From: Mesaphorura yosii
Lineage: Eukaryota > Arthropoda > Collembola > Poduromorpha > Tullbergiidae
Direction of reading: 5' to 3'
DNA length: 63,831 nucleotides
NCBI GenBank assembly: GCA_009869945.1
Contig: WIXG01000400.1
Span: 1 to 63,831, forward strand
The notes under the pieces were generated by a model. It saw only the letters and a list, made by a program, of their open reading frames with translations. It did not search any database and had not been told where the DNA came from. Below, in pieces: positions 25,101 through 38,417 of this stretch. Positions within the stretch are counted from its first letter, which is position 1; every line of letters starts with the position of its first letter. A program made the translations under genes and the position numbers.

Positions 25101-28100
25101 CGTGGCTCGTGGCAACAGCTTTCATCAAACTTAAAGGGGCTCAGGCACGCAAAAACAAAGCAGAGCAAATGCCTGAGCCACTTGCCATTACGGTTATTGC
25201 CAGTACACATGTAAATACACAATCACAACGCGCTCAACCTCCAGCGCTCGTGAAACTGTTCACACGGCCGGTCTCTATCCACGATCTAGTAGTAGACGGA
25301 TTTTTATGTTGAATTTGTGGCTCGCAACAATATTTTTAGCTTGCGGACATACCGAAATAGAAATTGAATGCAAATACAAATATACAAGCAGAAAAGTGTT
25401 TGCGACGCGACGGATCAAAACACGAAATGGAAAACCATTCAGCATTCAGCAGCATCGCGAATCTGTTTTAGTTCTTTGAGTTTTAGTTTTTGAGCAAATA
25501 CAAAGGAAAAGACAAGACAAGGTAAATAGAATAATAATAATGATAAAGACGAACATGGGCAATGGAAATATTTCTTTCTAGCTACATTTTGTGGGACGCG
25601 ACGGCTAGTCGGAGTCGGAGAAGACACATCTAAAGAAAAGAAAATGAGAAAACAGGTTGTCGTTGATGCGTTAGCAAGTCGGTAAGACGATGAGACGACG
25701 CCAGACGCGACGCGTTCTTCTTTTGTTATTTTCCTTTCATGTTTTCTATTTTTTCAAATTCGGGCCGAAATTCACGTTTACGTTTGTAGAGATAATTGGA
25801 ATTGGAATTACCTGTACATTAAGCAAGCAGTACAGTACGTCCTACTCCATTCTTTTGATGATTAAACACGCCGATACTAATACATAATATGTATTATCAA
25901 GCCGCAATAGATCGATTCTGAAGCATCAAGCAAGCAGCAGGTAAGAGGTTTGCCCGAGCCGCCAGCCCCGGCGGGGAATTAATACAATTCAAGGCAGGAG
26001 CAAGCAAGGTCAGCACAAAGAAATCAACCACCTGCGTGCTGCCCGAAAAATCCCACGAGAACTGGAGTCCATTTCTTTGTTCAATTCAGCGAGTAGCGAC
26101 AAACTACAGAAATAAGCTTATGTTTAGTGTTTATGTGTTTATGTGTTTTATTGTCCAGTCATCAAATAAAAGTGAGCTTTCGTTTGCGGCGAAGAAATTA
26201 AATGGCACACGACAAATGTACATAAACCGCACGTGCAACGGTGCGAGGCAAAAAAAGGCAACGCGATGCAAGTCAAAGCAACAAAGTTGCATACACGTAA
26301 AATGTTAACTAGTCCGCGTGCAATGGACCTTGACACGAATCACGAAAAGTTTATGACTGTGGCTTATATTGGAAGGAATTCGGGTGAGAAATTTTACGAC
26401 CACGGCGTGAGGTTTGAAGTTATCACCAAGCAGCATACAGCATCCAGAGCAGTCTTGTGTAATGTCGCGAAGAGTCAATATTTAATCATCTTTAAGCAGC
26501 CGAACTGACAGTTATAAAAATGCCATGACATATTGACCGTTGGAGTAAGGCACATGCTCACTGTTAAGTCTCTGAGTGTTCAATTCTCACGAGAATAAAC
26601 TTCAACTCAACATCACATTACGTAATAAATCCAAGTTATAAAGTATGGAGCACAACCAAAATCAAGTGAAAGCTTTTCTCTGTACACGAATCGAAAGCTT
26701 TTATGGTCATATCACGGAATTCTCACACCATCTTGTCGATTTTGTCCTGTTTGCTGTGGCAACTGTTGCAAAATAGGCAAATCTCAGACTCACCCTCAGT
26801 GGAAGAAGAGAGTAGGCCATGTACGTGGAGAAGAGAGTGATGAACAGACCAGACGAAGGAAGTGGGAGTCGGCTGAGCGTCTCAAGGATGATGAGTGCGA
26901 TGAAAGTTCCGAGAAGAAGGAGCGTGACAATTGTGTTACGGAGTTCAGAGGATGTTGTTCGCCACAGGACAATCTAGATAATCAGATTATGGAAGAGAGT
27001 GACATTAGAAAAATTACGAGATTAATATTAAAGTAAGGCGACAAGGCGCCGCGCGCGAGCCGGCGCCGAGATGAAGTAATTGGAATTAAGATTAAGGCTC
27101 GTAAAAACTTTCGCCTTTCGCGTTGTCTGCCTTCATAGGCCTGCCTGGCAGGGGACCCTCGTGCCTTAAAAGTTGGGGCTTATAATTTAATACCATTATA
27201 CGTAAATCTAATAAATACACAATTCTTTCGAGTAAACAAAGTTTGATGGGTTCAAAACTTAGTCTAATGCGCTGGGACAGAAATGAGCTTGCAGAAACTA
27301 ATCACTTAGGATTTTCACATCACGCCATTAGCCGTGCAGCCAGTGGAGTGCGTCAGATAACGCCGGACGCTGTTAGGTTAGATCATTGAAAGAATCCTAA
27401 CAAGAATTAGAACAGTGGAGTTTCCAGGTGTAACACACGCCAGATTTTAATTATCCTATGGCATTTAAGATCAAAACCACCAACAGCGTGCAGCTAATCA
27501 TCAGTCATTCATTGCAGCAATCCACCAACTCAATTTTTCATTAGTTAATAACGAGAAGTAAGGGCATAACGAGGAAAGGATTAATGCTAATCTTCCGGAA
27601 AATGAGATTAGAGTACAGCAGGTGATAAATTCGTCATAAGCTTTCACATTTGGAGTTTGTTTACTTTCTCCGCCCGGGATTCCTGTCGTGTCGTCCCATG
27701 GCGTGGATTCCCCTTGAGCTGAGCTGATTCTGTTCTGAAACCGGTACACACAAGCCGGTTATAAAGCCAAGCCAACCTCAAGCCCACAAGTACCACACTA
27801 AAACTTTAGATTTTTCAATTATGGAATTGGAAAATTAAAACCAACGGCAAGCGCAAGTTCGTGCTCGTGACGGAGAATGAAATATGGAATTCATGAACTA
27901 CAGCCACCACAGAAAAGAGAATGGTGATTCTGATGATGAGATGACAACTTTGCAAAGTAAACAAACTTGCGGGTTCGGAACCACAAACGAGCGAGTAAGT
28001 TCAGAAACAGAGTTCTACAAGCAGCTTGAAGTTTGAACGTACCACCTACCCTGAGGTTAATACGCCGCTACTGCCACCATACTTAACTCAACTTTTAAGT

Positions 28101-31100
28101 TAATGCGCAACTTGAGTTGGGGTTAATCGTAGGAATTTTATTTTGAGTCTTGAATTTAACACAAAAATTCAGGCGAGTTGTAGAGTTAGGATGGAATAGA
28201 ATTTTGAAATCTCAGTTATCTCAGTTACAAAAACTCGACTAGCACTTTTCTTTTTTCTTCTTCCATTTGGAAGGAGGATCACTTTTTCAGGGAGATCTTA
28301 CTTGGAACAATGATCTGGGCACAGTTTCCCAGAAACAATTTTCCAGGAACATTAATTATCCCATTCCTCGGAGCTAATTTATTGCAGTTTAATTGGTATT
28401 TAATTTCTAAAGACACTGCATTTAAAATACAGTTTGTTCGAAAAGATTCCCTCCAGAGATTGCTTCTAATCGCTGCCTTTATCACTTTCAAAAGCAAAAA
28501 TGTGTCACAAAAATTTCTGATAGGGATTTGTCTATATATGACCGGGAAGGAGTTGTGAATTAAACCTGTCCCAGAGGAACAGTCAGGGGGGTACGCGACC
28601 GAAAGCTTCAATCTCCAGTAATGTCCATCATCAGTGAAGCGATCTTTTCTCTCTGCGCCTTTTGAGTCTCGTACTAATTTTAACACGTGCCCAATGCACG
28701 CTGGGCCCTATGGGCACGGACCTGTTGACGGTCAGACCATTCTGAACTTCTGGAACAGAATCTTTCGTGCTGAACTTGTGGGACCATTAAAATTCGTATT
28801 TATTCGTGCCTCTTTAATTTCACTATGAAGGGTATTAAGAGCGAATACTTCGCTTCTTGTGAGCATATTTCTCAATTCCCAGGTCCAAGTGTAGTGTCAA
28901 GAGGAGATGGTCCCAATTATTAGAGTAGCTCTGTAGTTAATTGCGATAAATAATGTTTATCTATCAATTAAATCGAGGAATTGTGTTGTTCGCCTCAGTC
29001 CTATAATTATCTGGAGACAAATTATTGCCTGCTTTGTAGGAATCGCTCACTGCTTCATACAAGTTGGCTTTACACAAGATGGATATACTGTTACTGTGCA
29101 TGTTGTACCTAGTCAGCCTGAAGAGTTAAATAGTTTATCCTACATTTTCAACGGGTATTAGAGTTGTACGTCTGATTGGCTAATACATTTCCGTGTTGTA
29201 ATGCAAAATTCAAACGCAACGGATGGTAGAATGGTAAACGTCTTAAAGTAAAGTTTATGCCTGACTTGGCCAATAAGAGCATTTTTGAACATTTCACTGC
29301 CCATTACTGCAATTTAAGCATGGTCACCCACAAGTTGCATGGTGCGTCGTTGGGTGCAAGCCTCGCCTGGCGAACTTCAGCAACCAGCAAGAGAATAGAG
29401 TAGAGCAACCCATTTAAAAGAGAATCAATAATTGGCTGACTGCCAATTATGTCATGTTCCGCTGTGGTATGACCCTTGTCAATTTTTAATTACCAATCTC
29501 CAATTAAATTCTCGTTTAATTGGGCGGTAAAGCTAAATATGGAGTTCGGGTACCTCGCAACTTTTTGTACCAGTTCAAACTGCATTTGTAAGTTCTTTTA
29601 ACACACGGCACTGCACTGGGGTTCCAAAATGGTGGCCCTAGAACTAAAATTGGCTTGTCTAGATTGGTTTCAAACTTGTCTCGAATGCTCGCTGACGCAG
29701 ACGCTGGGAGCAATATTCGAAATTAATAAATAATATGAGTTTGCGGTGACTGTTGATTTCTAGGCCACTAGTTCACAAATAGCATGGTTCTTCCATTTGC
29801 ATGGTGCAGGTAGGGTCTCGGGTATCGTATTTCTGGAATTTTGTCATTTCTGGTTTCTTTTGATGATGGTGTATCTGACAACCTTTGCCTGCACCAGATA
29901 TGAGAAACCGTAAAATAGCGCCGAACAGACCTCGCACACGCAGTTCGGAATATTTTTATTCATCTTTTGCTACCACATGAGTCAAGCAGTCAAGGGCGGC
30001 CTTATTAATTTCACCTACAAAAATTGAAATTTGAAACCTTATAACCAACCGTCGAGGCAATAACGCAATAAATTGAACGATACGGCTAATTTGGCTTGTA
30101 TTGTTCACGATTCGATTTCAACAGCATAATGCTTTTGTTTACATCTAACTCTAGAGTTTGAGCATCCCAAATGAAGGTCACGGTGTAAATGGCAAATATT
30201 CCATGATTCATTGAAGTACGATTGTACGGTGGATCTGCCGAGATAAACGAACGCACAGAGGGTTAAGCATTAAGCCCGGCTCAGCATAATAGTCAATCTG
30301 ACTTGCTTTCATACGTTTCATTACTATTATTAAGTCCGCATTATTTAATACTTGCTCGCTCGAAGAGATCCGTCATGTCAAAGCAATGCAGTTTGTTGAG
30401 TTTGTTCTGATGATGAATGATGATGAATCACATTTAACAACGGCCAACGTTCGCCCGCTTGCCCGTCCTTGCATAACTCGCTTTTTTGGACTGATAATGT
30501 GATTGTCATGTTAGCTCCGAATATGGCACGGCTTGTAACGTTGTAACACTCCATAAGTCGTTAATACTGCTGTACTGTGGCGTGCATTCGGATAATTGGC
30601 AAGCTCCATAGCTTGTGAAGTGTCACCTCAAACACACCCTTTACTGTTCGTATTCGTATATCGTATTCCCGTGCTGATGCTGACTCGCTTTCCGCTAAAT
30701 ATTTGATGTGTCAATACAACGCTATGCTGAAGCCAAAACAACTCAACACTTTCAGACATGATACTCATGCTTCATTTAGGCTCAGGATGCATTGCACTGG
30801 ATTGAATATCAAAACAATACAAACACTGGCCGCTTGTTCTGGCCGTCGGCGGTATGGTGGGCCAATTAATGCGTATCAGAATGAGGTCAATGCATAATAA
30901 TGCTGTAATGCTAATTCAAATGCTATTTTGCTATTTACAAGTGCAAGCACTGACTGACTAGATTCATGTTAAATTCATAATTCATGCTGCCCTTGGCTTG
31001 GCTCTCTTGCCGTGCAGAGCATTTCGCTACTGCACTGACGCTAGCCGCTGGGCCGGACGTTCGGACGGAACTCATTCAGCTACTTCATCCATTCGTTGAG

Positions 31101-33485
31101 ATCCGCACTCATTTTTACATAAAACATGCGGGTTTTTCTTTTTCGACATTTTATTTATTTGTAGTCTTTCTTCGCTTACTTAGCAGACATTGCATGATCA
31201 ACCAAAGAGTAAAGAGAAAGAATAGCAACATGGCATGGCATGGAAAAGTAAACAAAGTCAAAAGTCAGTATGCAGATGAAGACGAAGAGTGAGACCACCG
31301 AGATCGAGCTTGAGTCTTTCCGTAATTCGCGGAAAAATTATCGTAAGAAAAAGGCCAACGCTTCCAGCCTTTTACTGAAGCGAAACGCAATCAAGTGCAA
31401 AAAATGTATGAGATAGTTTTGCACTTTGCACGTATCAAAACAGCCAAGCAAAGGTGAGAACATGAAATACAAAATTTAGCGTTTCATGCTCGGTTGAGCG
31501 GACGGAGCGAGAGACGTGATATCTCAGCCGGGTGCGTCTGTCTCAGCGTTCATGTTCACCCATCTCCGCTCATTCACTGTCATGCCAAGAGTCAATTCAA
31601 AAAGTTAAGCCAATTTTTGTATAAGCATGATAGATGAGAGACTGAGCGTTTGCTTTTGTTTTTGCATTTTGGAAAAGTACAAAAATATGGAAAGTCTGTC
31701 TGCCGATCTTGAGCGTTACAAGTTCCAGAAGACGAGACGAGTCGAGCACGCGTTGCCTGGTTTGGTTAAGTGTATTCATGGCACTCGAGCTCGTGCTTGC
31801 TTGTTGACACGCTTCTTGGAAATCTCCTTCGAGTGCGAATCACGAGCTACCAGGTTCGCTTGAAGTGTGCAGGCGTTTGCATTCGCCTTTTTGTTTGCAA
31901 AAAGGAAGTGACGAATGACTAAACGTGATAACACTCTAAAATATGTGTAAATAAAGTGCAAACATGAACATGTTGCGCTTTTTTATTTTTCGCTTGAAGT
32001 TTCCACTGCATGGCTGATACGACATGGCTGAGCCCAAAAGCCCGTATTCCTGATGGAAATGAAGTATTATGGAAATTTCGAAATACTTGCGGGTTGGGAT
32101 GTGCCCAAGGTGTGGGCAGAACAAATACCTGTTGCAGGAGTGCACGGCCACGGATTAGCTCACTGTTACACTGATCATCCTGGGAAAGTATGCGCATAGG
32201 TACGACATTGTTTGCATAACTTTAAAGAGTTATCAGCGGGGCAGGAAATTCCTTCCGGTTTTGTCCGGTTTCATACCAGGGTATTCGTTCATTCAGCTGA
32301 CCAGCACAGGGGCTGGTCTGTACTTACCAGAATTACTCCATAACCCAATCCAAGCCCGAACAGAATGGGATCAAGTGGTCGAACAGCGAATGAGAAAATT
32401 AAGAGTACGATGAGAAGTCCATTGAGATTAGACGAGAATGATTTGAGCATATAACGCTCATACAAAGCTTCCACCTACAAATCAATGCAAAAAATTATTG
32501 CTGCGCTTCGTGTGAATGTTCGTGCTTGTTAAAATTATAATCAAAACTCAAACTCGTGACACACAGTTCTGAGTATTGCGGGCATTGTATGTTTTATATC
32601 CCACAGTGAAGAGACCAATTAATTACAAGCTTTTGGTAATGATCTGTGCCGGCACTGCGGCACTCCAGGTGCATTGCTCTATTGCTCTTTCCATGAATTA
32701 AATATTAGTGCAAGCGTATGAAAAATTAACTCACCTGAACATTGTGAAAGCAACGAGGTGTGAAAAGACCACTGAGTCTCTGTACAAAAGGTAATACAAA
32801 AGAGATCATTAAATCATCATGCCGCAGCTCGGTGCAAGTTGCTGGATCCGGCTTCTTGAGTGTTTTGTACAATTAATCGCTGCCTATGCCCAGACAATAC
32901 GCTGGGCCATTTTGCACTTTGCATTTTGCATACTTTTTCATCATGCAAATGCAAAACGTCTAGTCTAGCCCGCAAGAATAAATTAGAATCTTGAACTATA
33001 CTAAAAGGAACGCTCTTAAACATGGTGAGATGAGATCATGTATTATTAATTAAAATTGGAAAATTCCAGGCGAAGAGAAGGAGAGGAGAACAATGGGACA
33101 CGAAACTGGCGGAGATGAAACTAAGCGCTTAATGAACCAGAAGCATATTACACGATGCATGTCAACAGTGTATAAATTAATTACATCCCATAAAATGCGA
33201 AATGCATTGTCTACAAAATTACAAACGAGCAGCACTCTTCGTCTGAGCACGAGCAGTTCTTACGTGTGTCAGGAGATTTAAACCCGTTCCGAATCTCGAC
33301 GCACTCTGTCTCGATTGCGATCGGAAGAGTTTCGTTTCCACCTTCTTATTTCCAAACCTCGTTGTTGTGGTTGTTGTGATCGCTGTGCTTCTGGAGTTAC
33401 TGATCAGTGGAGTAAGTGTTTCAGCGGCCAACGAGTGCGAGATCATGTTGGAGTTATGAGCATTTCCCGCCTCATGGTCACCCAT
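13173..33485 (-). CDS. Membrane adenylyl cyclase, AC5/6 class, 24 exons
   Basis: Predicted exons: 33485-33264, 32779-32735, 32474-32328, 26973-26794, 24457-24368, 23849-23700, 19300-19179, 18113-18021, 16694-16548, 16470-16415, 16337-16302, 16229-16193, 16116-16087, 15806-15594, 15500-15356, 15212-15109, 15037-14875, 14788-14627, 14555-14234, 14165-14056, 13983-13764, 13683-13500, 13430-13358, 13283-13173. All phases match, giving 1053 residues. The enzyme makes cAMP from ATP under G-protein control. Six helices (exons 3-6) precede catalytic domain C1, whose metal aspartates appear in [10 protein letters not shown] and [12 protein letters not shown] second six-helix set with an N-glycosylatable loop (exon 18) precedes C2, which keeps [21 protein letters not shown] and [26 protein letters not shown] and GARKPQYDIWGN point to AC5/6. 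The Glu usual after FADI is Cys here. The ATG at 33485 is chosen as the first in frame. Confidence 0.9.
16695..18020. other. Cyclase intron 8, about 1.3 kb
   Basis: This intron separates the two exons that encode the first part of C1. It contains one plus-strand open frame of 93 codons (17595-17876) with no family resemblance or splice support. I see nothing else in it. Confidence 0.5.
19301..23699. other. Cyclase intron 6, about 4.4 kb
   Basis: This intron lies between the last helix of the first membrane set and the start of C1. It is AT-rich and shows only scattered short open frames on both strands. No nested gene, transposon or RNA gene was recognised. Confidence 0.5.
24458..26793. other. 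Cyclase intron 4, about 2.3 kb
   Basis: It contains a plus-strand open frame of 126 codons at 24932-25312 whose composition is Lys/Gln/Ala-rich and unlike a folded protein. No splice context or homology supports it. Otherwise the intron holds nothing recognisable. Confidence 0.5.
26974..32327. other. Cyclase intron 3, about 5.4 kb
   Basis: This is the longest intron in the window, between exons for helices 1-2 and helices 3-4. It contains short low-complexity and GAT/ATG-rich stretches (around 30410-30430) but no exon, transposon or RNA gene that I can support. Enhancers could lie here but none can be recognised by eye. Confidence 0.5.
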
Positions 33486-36400
33486 TGTTGCTGTCGCCGT
33501 TGGTGATGGCCGAATTAAACCAAAAACCAGAACCACAGCCACACTCACGTTTTGAGTTTAGTCAAATTGAAACTAACTTACTTCACAATTGAGCTCATTT
33601 TCAATGCAAATGTGCTATGTGCGGGCTGAAGGTTAGAGCAAAAGCTAACGCTGAAACCAAAAACAGTCGAGAGTCAAAAAGAGTCACGCTCACTCTGCAC
33701 GGAAAATTCTGCACGCTTTCGACGTGTGTTGAAGATGATGCTTGGACGAAGCCTAGAGTCCAAGTGACTCGTACACGCTGCCAGCACTTGACTTGATATA
33801 GAAAATGAGAGAATGGTCCCGTTACGTAACAAACATAACTTTAGTTCGCATCGTGCGGATACTCGCATTAAATTGCGGATTGCCTGCCCGTCGCGTCGTG
33901 TCTGTCTTGGACATGACAAAGCCATGCCAGCAGTTCACAAAGCACAAAGAACATTGCCGTCGCCGTTATGAAAATGGAAAGGTATTTCCTTTCAAGCAGG
34001 GCCGAGGCTTGAAGAATAACGAATCATATTTTTTGCAATTGAGTTGGAAGAGATAAGTCGATAGTCGTCGAGTACTCGACCAGTCGCAGTCTAGTCGTTG
34101 GGTTGTCATAAATAACTTTGAAGCATGACCGTTCAAGTGTGGTGTAGTAATGCAATGTGAAAATCTAATCGGCCTCCACTGCCACTGTCAGGGTCACTGG
34201 ACGACTGCGCTACGCTTTGTGCCAATAAAATGTCAGAAGTCGAGGAAATCTAACCCAATTGATCAAAAGAAAGAGTCGGTGTCAGCAACAGAATTCTTGC
34301 CAACTGCTATGCCAAGACCATTGAAGATCAGACTCTTTTCTTTCATTCAACAGCATTCGATGACACAAACGTCATGCCCGTCCATTTTGCCTTCATCGCA
34401 GAGAAGAGAGAATCCGCTCTTGGCCCAATATGAATTCCCAAACTTTTTAGTTCAGTCTTGATATGGAACGAAGCCAGTCCAAAAATTTCAAATCTGAAGC
34501 TCACATTCCAACTAACAAAAGAGTCGACCGCCCACCTTAGCTGACCTGAAACCGACCCGATTCCAATTATTACACAATAACCACAGTCGTCAGAACAAGT
34601 CAGAAATAGATGAAAGTTATTGATTTATAATTGAAAAAGTCTGCTCTCCAATCTCTCGACTTGCGTGGTCGTAATCCGCAAACCACAATGCGATGAGACA
34701 ACACCAGGACATATTTTTATTTATTAATATTGGATTTCGATTGCAGCACGAAGAGTCTTGTTCTGAAGAGCTGCACGGCACGCGCGCTGCAAATAAGTAA
34801 TACGAATTTCACTTGAAGTCGCAGTCACTATGTCGTATGATGTCAGAAGAGCCACGCCAAGTCAAGGTAAACAGGAATTAGGGTGAAGGTAGGGATTGGA
34901 GAGAGATTAATTTTTTCGCATTACCTGCTCGGAAGAAAGCTCTCGGTCTCGTCAGAGAAATATGAGTATGATATGTGAGGTTAAATGACACAAAACCCAA
35001 GACAAGGTAGTCGAGCAGCCCAGTCAACATGAGAAAGCTCAACTTTCTATACGAAGAGATCTTCGAATAGGAGTGCGACCGCAACCTTTCATCCTTATTT
35101 CTGTACAACTTACGTCAAACGCGAAGATGAAAAGCTATTAAGAAATTGTCTTTATGTCTTAAACATCTCGGGCGTGCATTTGTGGTCGTGTCTCGAATGT
35201 CGCTTCTGGCATGGCGTACTTGACAAAGTATAAATCGGTTCAGGCCACAATAAAGATGAGAAATTAAAAAGATCAAAAGGAGAAAAATAATTCCAAAATA
35301 AGAAAGTCTTGACGCGTGTGCCAAATCAAACGAGCGAAATCAGTGTGGGAAATGGAGCATCTTGTCCACGAATACGAGTAGAACACTAAGCGCAGCCTGT
35401 GAAGGAACCTATTCTATGTTCTTCGCAGAATCAGATTTATCTAACGGTGAAAAACTTACTGGCTTAATATCTTCAGTCTCCGATTCAGTACAGCTTGACC
35501 CACACTGGTAGCACCCAGAGTCCCAGAAACGAACGTGATTGTGATTTCAGGCTCCCAGAAGCAATTCTGATTGAGTTTAATCATTATAATTGGAATTCTA
35601 CTGCGACACATGCGCCTGTGAAGGCGTACAGAAATGATTTCAAATTACGAGAACTTCGTGCTCATTGCAAATTCAGATGACACTCGTTCACTTGTGTCGC
35701 GTGCCCTTCAAGAATTCTCAGGTCTCGCGGTCTCGACTCCCGAGAAATTTAATATGCCACACTACAATTTGAATCATGGAACTCATTAAAACAAGCGAAA
35801 GTGGTTCGAATGCAAATTGTCATTATTGTTTAGCACGGCGCATCACACAAGACGGCGTGATGAAGGAAACCTTGCACAGCACGAACACGAACAATGCGCA
35901 CTAGTTACAGTCGGAGAACAGATCAAAGAAACTTCTTTTCTTTATTATGACAAATCACAATGCGAGGAGAACAACTTCTTTCCAGATTCTCGCTACGCTG
36001 CGCGCTCGCTTTGTCTCAATCTTAATCTCAGAGAAAGCAAAGTACGTCTCGTGTAAGCAAAATATAAATAATAATGCGAAATCTTTTTCATATTTTCCGA
36101 GATGCCAGGCATCCCTGTTCTTTCTTTCCGAAATGATTTTCTTTAACCTCTCGCTCTCGTCTTGCGACTCGCGGCCTCGGCTCGGGTACTTTCATCTGCG
36201 CAAATTATTGTTATTGCATTTGATTTAATATTGTGACAAAGTAAATAAGAGAAGTTGCACGTGCGTATTCGCTTTCATGGGAAACTTGAAACTCCCGTCG
36301 CACTCGTAGAAAGTTGGTAGTAATTTCTTGGGCGATTAGAGACTATCGCTGCCCATCTCGTCGTAATTATTTGTTTGCCATTTGTTCTTCCTTCGAAGGT

Positions 36401-36703
36401 TATTAATTTTTAGGCCAGTATTTTGAAAATTAAGGGCATTCGAAGACGAGCTCTTAATGACCGTAACACACGCGCGCCTTTCTGGGGACAAATCATTAGG
36501 TACCTGAAACTTTGGGTCGATGAATTGATTGAATCATGATCTTCTCGTGTGAATGAAGATGAAAACTGCGACCGTAGTGCTTAGTGTGACTTTGCGTTTT
36601 GTGACAGTTAGGTATTTTTTCTTTTTCCAGGTTCACATCTCACTATGATTTATTCACTATAATTCTCAATCACAGTAATTTCTTTTACAGTTGTAATCTC
36701 TGC
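33486..36703. other. 3.2 kb without a recognised gene, upstream of adenylyl cyclase
   Basis: The cyclase promoter and possible 5' untranslated exons should lie here. Minus-strand open frames of 76 and 69 codons (34878-35324) have no family resemblance and no shared splice pattern. I see no repeat or transposon. Confidence 0.5.
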
Positions 36704-37593
36704 CTACACTCGCTCAAGGCTGTATTCTAGATGTCGAAGGAACTCTACCAGAACCAGAATGGAAAATATTTCTGTGCAAATATTGACTCCAATGCAATTT
36801 AATAATAGGCTTGTTAAACTTCTATAATATTCATGTCGGCCATGGTCATTGCCATTATTGTCGTTGCTGTTGTCTTCATATTGACGTTCTCCGCCCTGAT
36901 CTCTCAGTTTGTCCGTCTTGTGATCTTGCAGTTGATTAGGGATTCCTCTTACCCACGCGGGCAGATTCCAGAGGTAGGCGATATTTATCACAACACCAAA
37001 GAAATGAAATACGATCCAAGTTAATGAGAATTTTCTAAATTCCTGAAAGCAAGAAAACATACGGCCATAAATCAATTAACTTCCCGAAATATGTGGAAAT
37101 GCATGTGCAGTAGCCACTGGTCGACGATGAATTTGACCTACTCTGTTATGTGAGGAGAAAAGACACATCGAAGAAAATATTTGCATGATGGCAATGGTTT
37201 GCGGCTCCATGTAAATGAACTTGGTATGGCTGCCTCCAATGTCCAACTTGGCTCCTCCAAGTCTGTGTCCGTAGCCAATGTCTTTTCCTTTACCCTGTGC
37301 TGATCCAGTAGTGACTGGATCCATTTCTGACCCTGGTTCTTGTAGCCACGGACTTATCACAGACTTCTGATGTTCATCTCCATTTTTCCAAAGAATAAGT
37401 GAAGTTGAAATGATAAGTATCAAAACTCCACTCACCTGCAAAGTTAAGGATAAGTTTGCTCAGCTGATTGCATTTCAATGTAAAAATTTAATTGTTGACT
37501 TACAGAAGACACGATCGCTATGCACTTGACACCCGTACTTTGCGAAATGCAACATTTGGGCTTAACCGTACACTCAACTTTCACCTTCGACAT
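36704..37593 (-). CDS. Small four-helix membrane protein, resembling DUF4728-type arthropod proteins
   Basis: Exons 37593-37504, 37435-37142 and 37042-36704 are phase 0 and give 240 residues. The N-terminus carries a Cys pair before the first helix (VKPKCCISQSTGVKC, then SGVLILIISTSLILW). A long polar loop follows, then helix 2 (IAIMQIFSSMCLF), helix 3 (LTWIVFHFFGVVINIAYLW), an Asn/Asp/Gly-rich polar segment and helix 4 (ICTEIFSILVLVEFL). The CC-motif start and the four-helix plan resemble the uncharacterised DUF4728-like families of arthropods. The function is unknown. A GT at the end of W-L-PAW could start a further intron, but splicing it would delete helix 4, so I kept the exon open. It faces NSMCE1 head to head across 824 nt. 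Confidence 0.6.
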
Positions 37594-38417
37594 AAAAGCA
37601 GTTGAAATTAAAGAGGAAAGGCAATTTGTAGAAAGGAGCTACTAAATTGATGAAACTTAATTTAAGAACAGGGCCGCATGCCAGGAATTTAGACCAAAAT
37701 ATCGATTTCGAGTTATCGATCGGAGGTTTTACTTTCTTTTGCTGGAGCGCAGTCTCCCGGTTCCTGGAAAGCTGTATGAACACGAGAGAAAGCGTATGAA
37801 AAACCGAATCAGATTCTCACCGCCATCACCCATGTTTCAATTACTTTCTGTGACTCCGACGTCAGTCAGGGTGTCGTTCGCACTCGATGCAGGACATTCA
37901 GCCACATTTGTGCCGGTACCGGAAGCCTCCCCAACAGGTTCCCCGGTCCACACAGACTGAAACGGCAAGAAATAGGTAGCGGGCCCAATTCACGCCAAAG
38001 AGATTTTATCCTGCTGCATCCGATCAAGTAACCCGACACACTGGTTCATGCATTTCGAAACGCCACATGAAAAGGCGTCAGTATTTCACAAAGACGCAAT
38101 AGCGAAGTTTCAAAATGCAACCAGCAGCTGAGTTCAAATTCGTTCTTGGTTTGACTTTGAACTGACTTGGTTCACTGAAGTATAATAACTTTGATTTCCA
38201 GTAAACCAGTGAGGTTTATTGCTAACTCAAAGCCTGATCATTTAAGAATTTCGAGTATCATTAGTGGATTCACTTGGTTAGGAGTCTCGTTTGCATCATA
38301 AACGGACTTTTGGTAAGCTGATATGGTTCGTGCCTTCTTGAGGCTGGCTTCCACGCTAGAAAAAGTTAGGAAATAACACTATGTACTTGATCAGGGTCAA
38401 GATCGGGATTCGTCAGG
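37594..38417. promoter_or_regulatory. Divergent intergenic region between membrane protein gene and NSMCE1
   Basis: The two start codons point away from each other, so both promoters should sit in this 824-nt stretch. One plus-strand open frame (37739-37960) has no support as a gene. No specific element can be named from the sequence. Confidence 0.35.

Noticed and set aside
24932..25312. Plus-strand 126-codon ORF inside a cyclase intron
   Set aside because: Long but with low-complexity Lys/Gln/Ala composition, no recognised domain and no transcript features.
34878..35324. Adjacent minus-strand ORFs considered as upstream cyclase exons
   Set aside because: The first coding exon at 33485 already has an ATG, and these frames lack phase-matched donors to it.
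36704..36953. A further intron in the four-helix membrane protein starting at 36952
   Set aside because: Splicing to the acceptor before KYFPFWFW would remove helix 4; the open frame keeps it and ends naturally.
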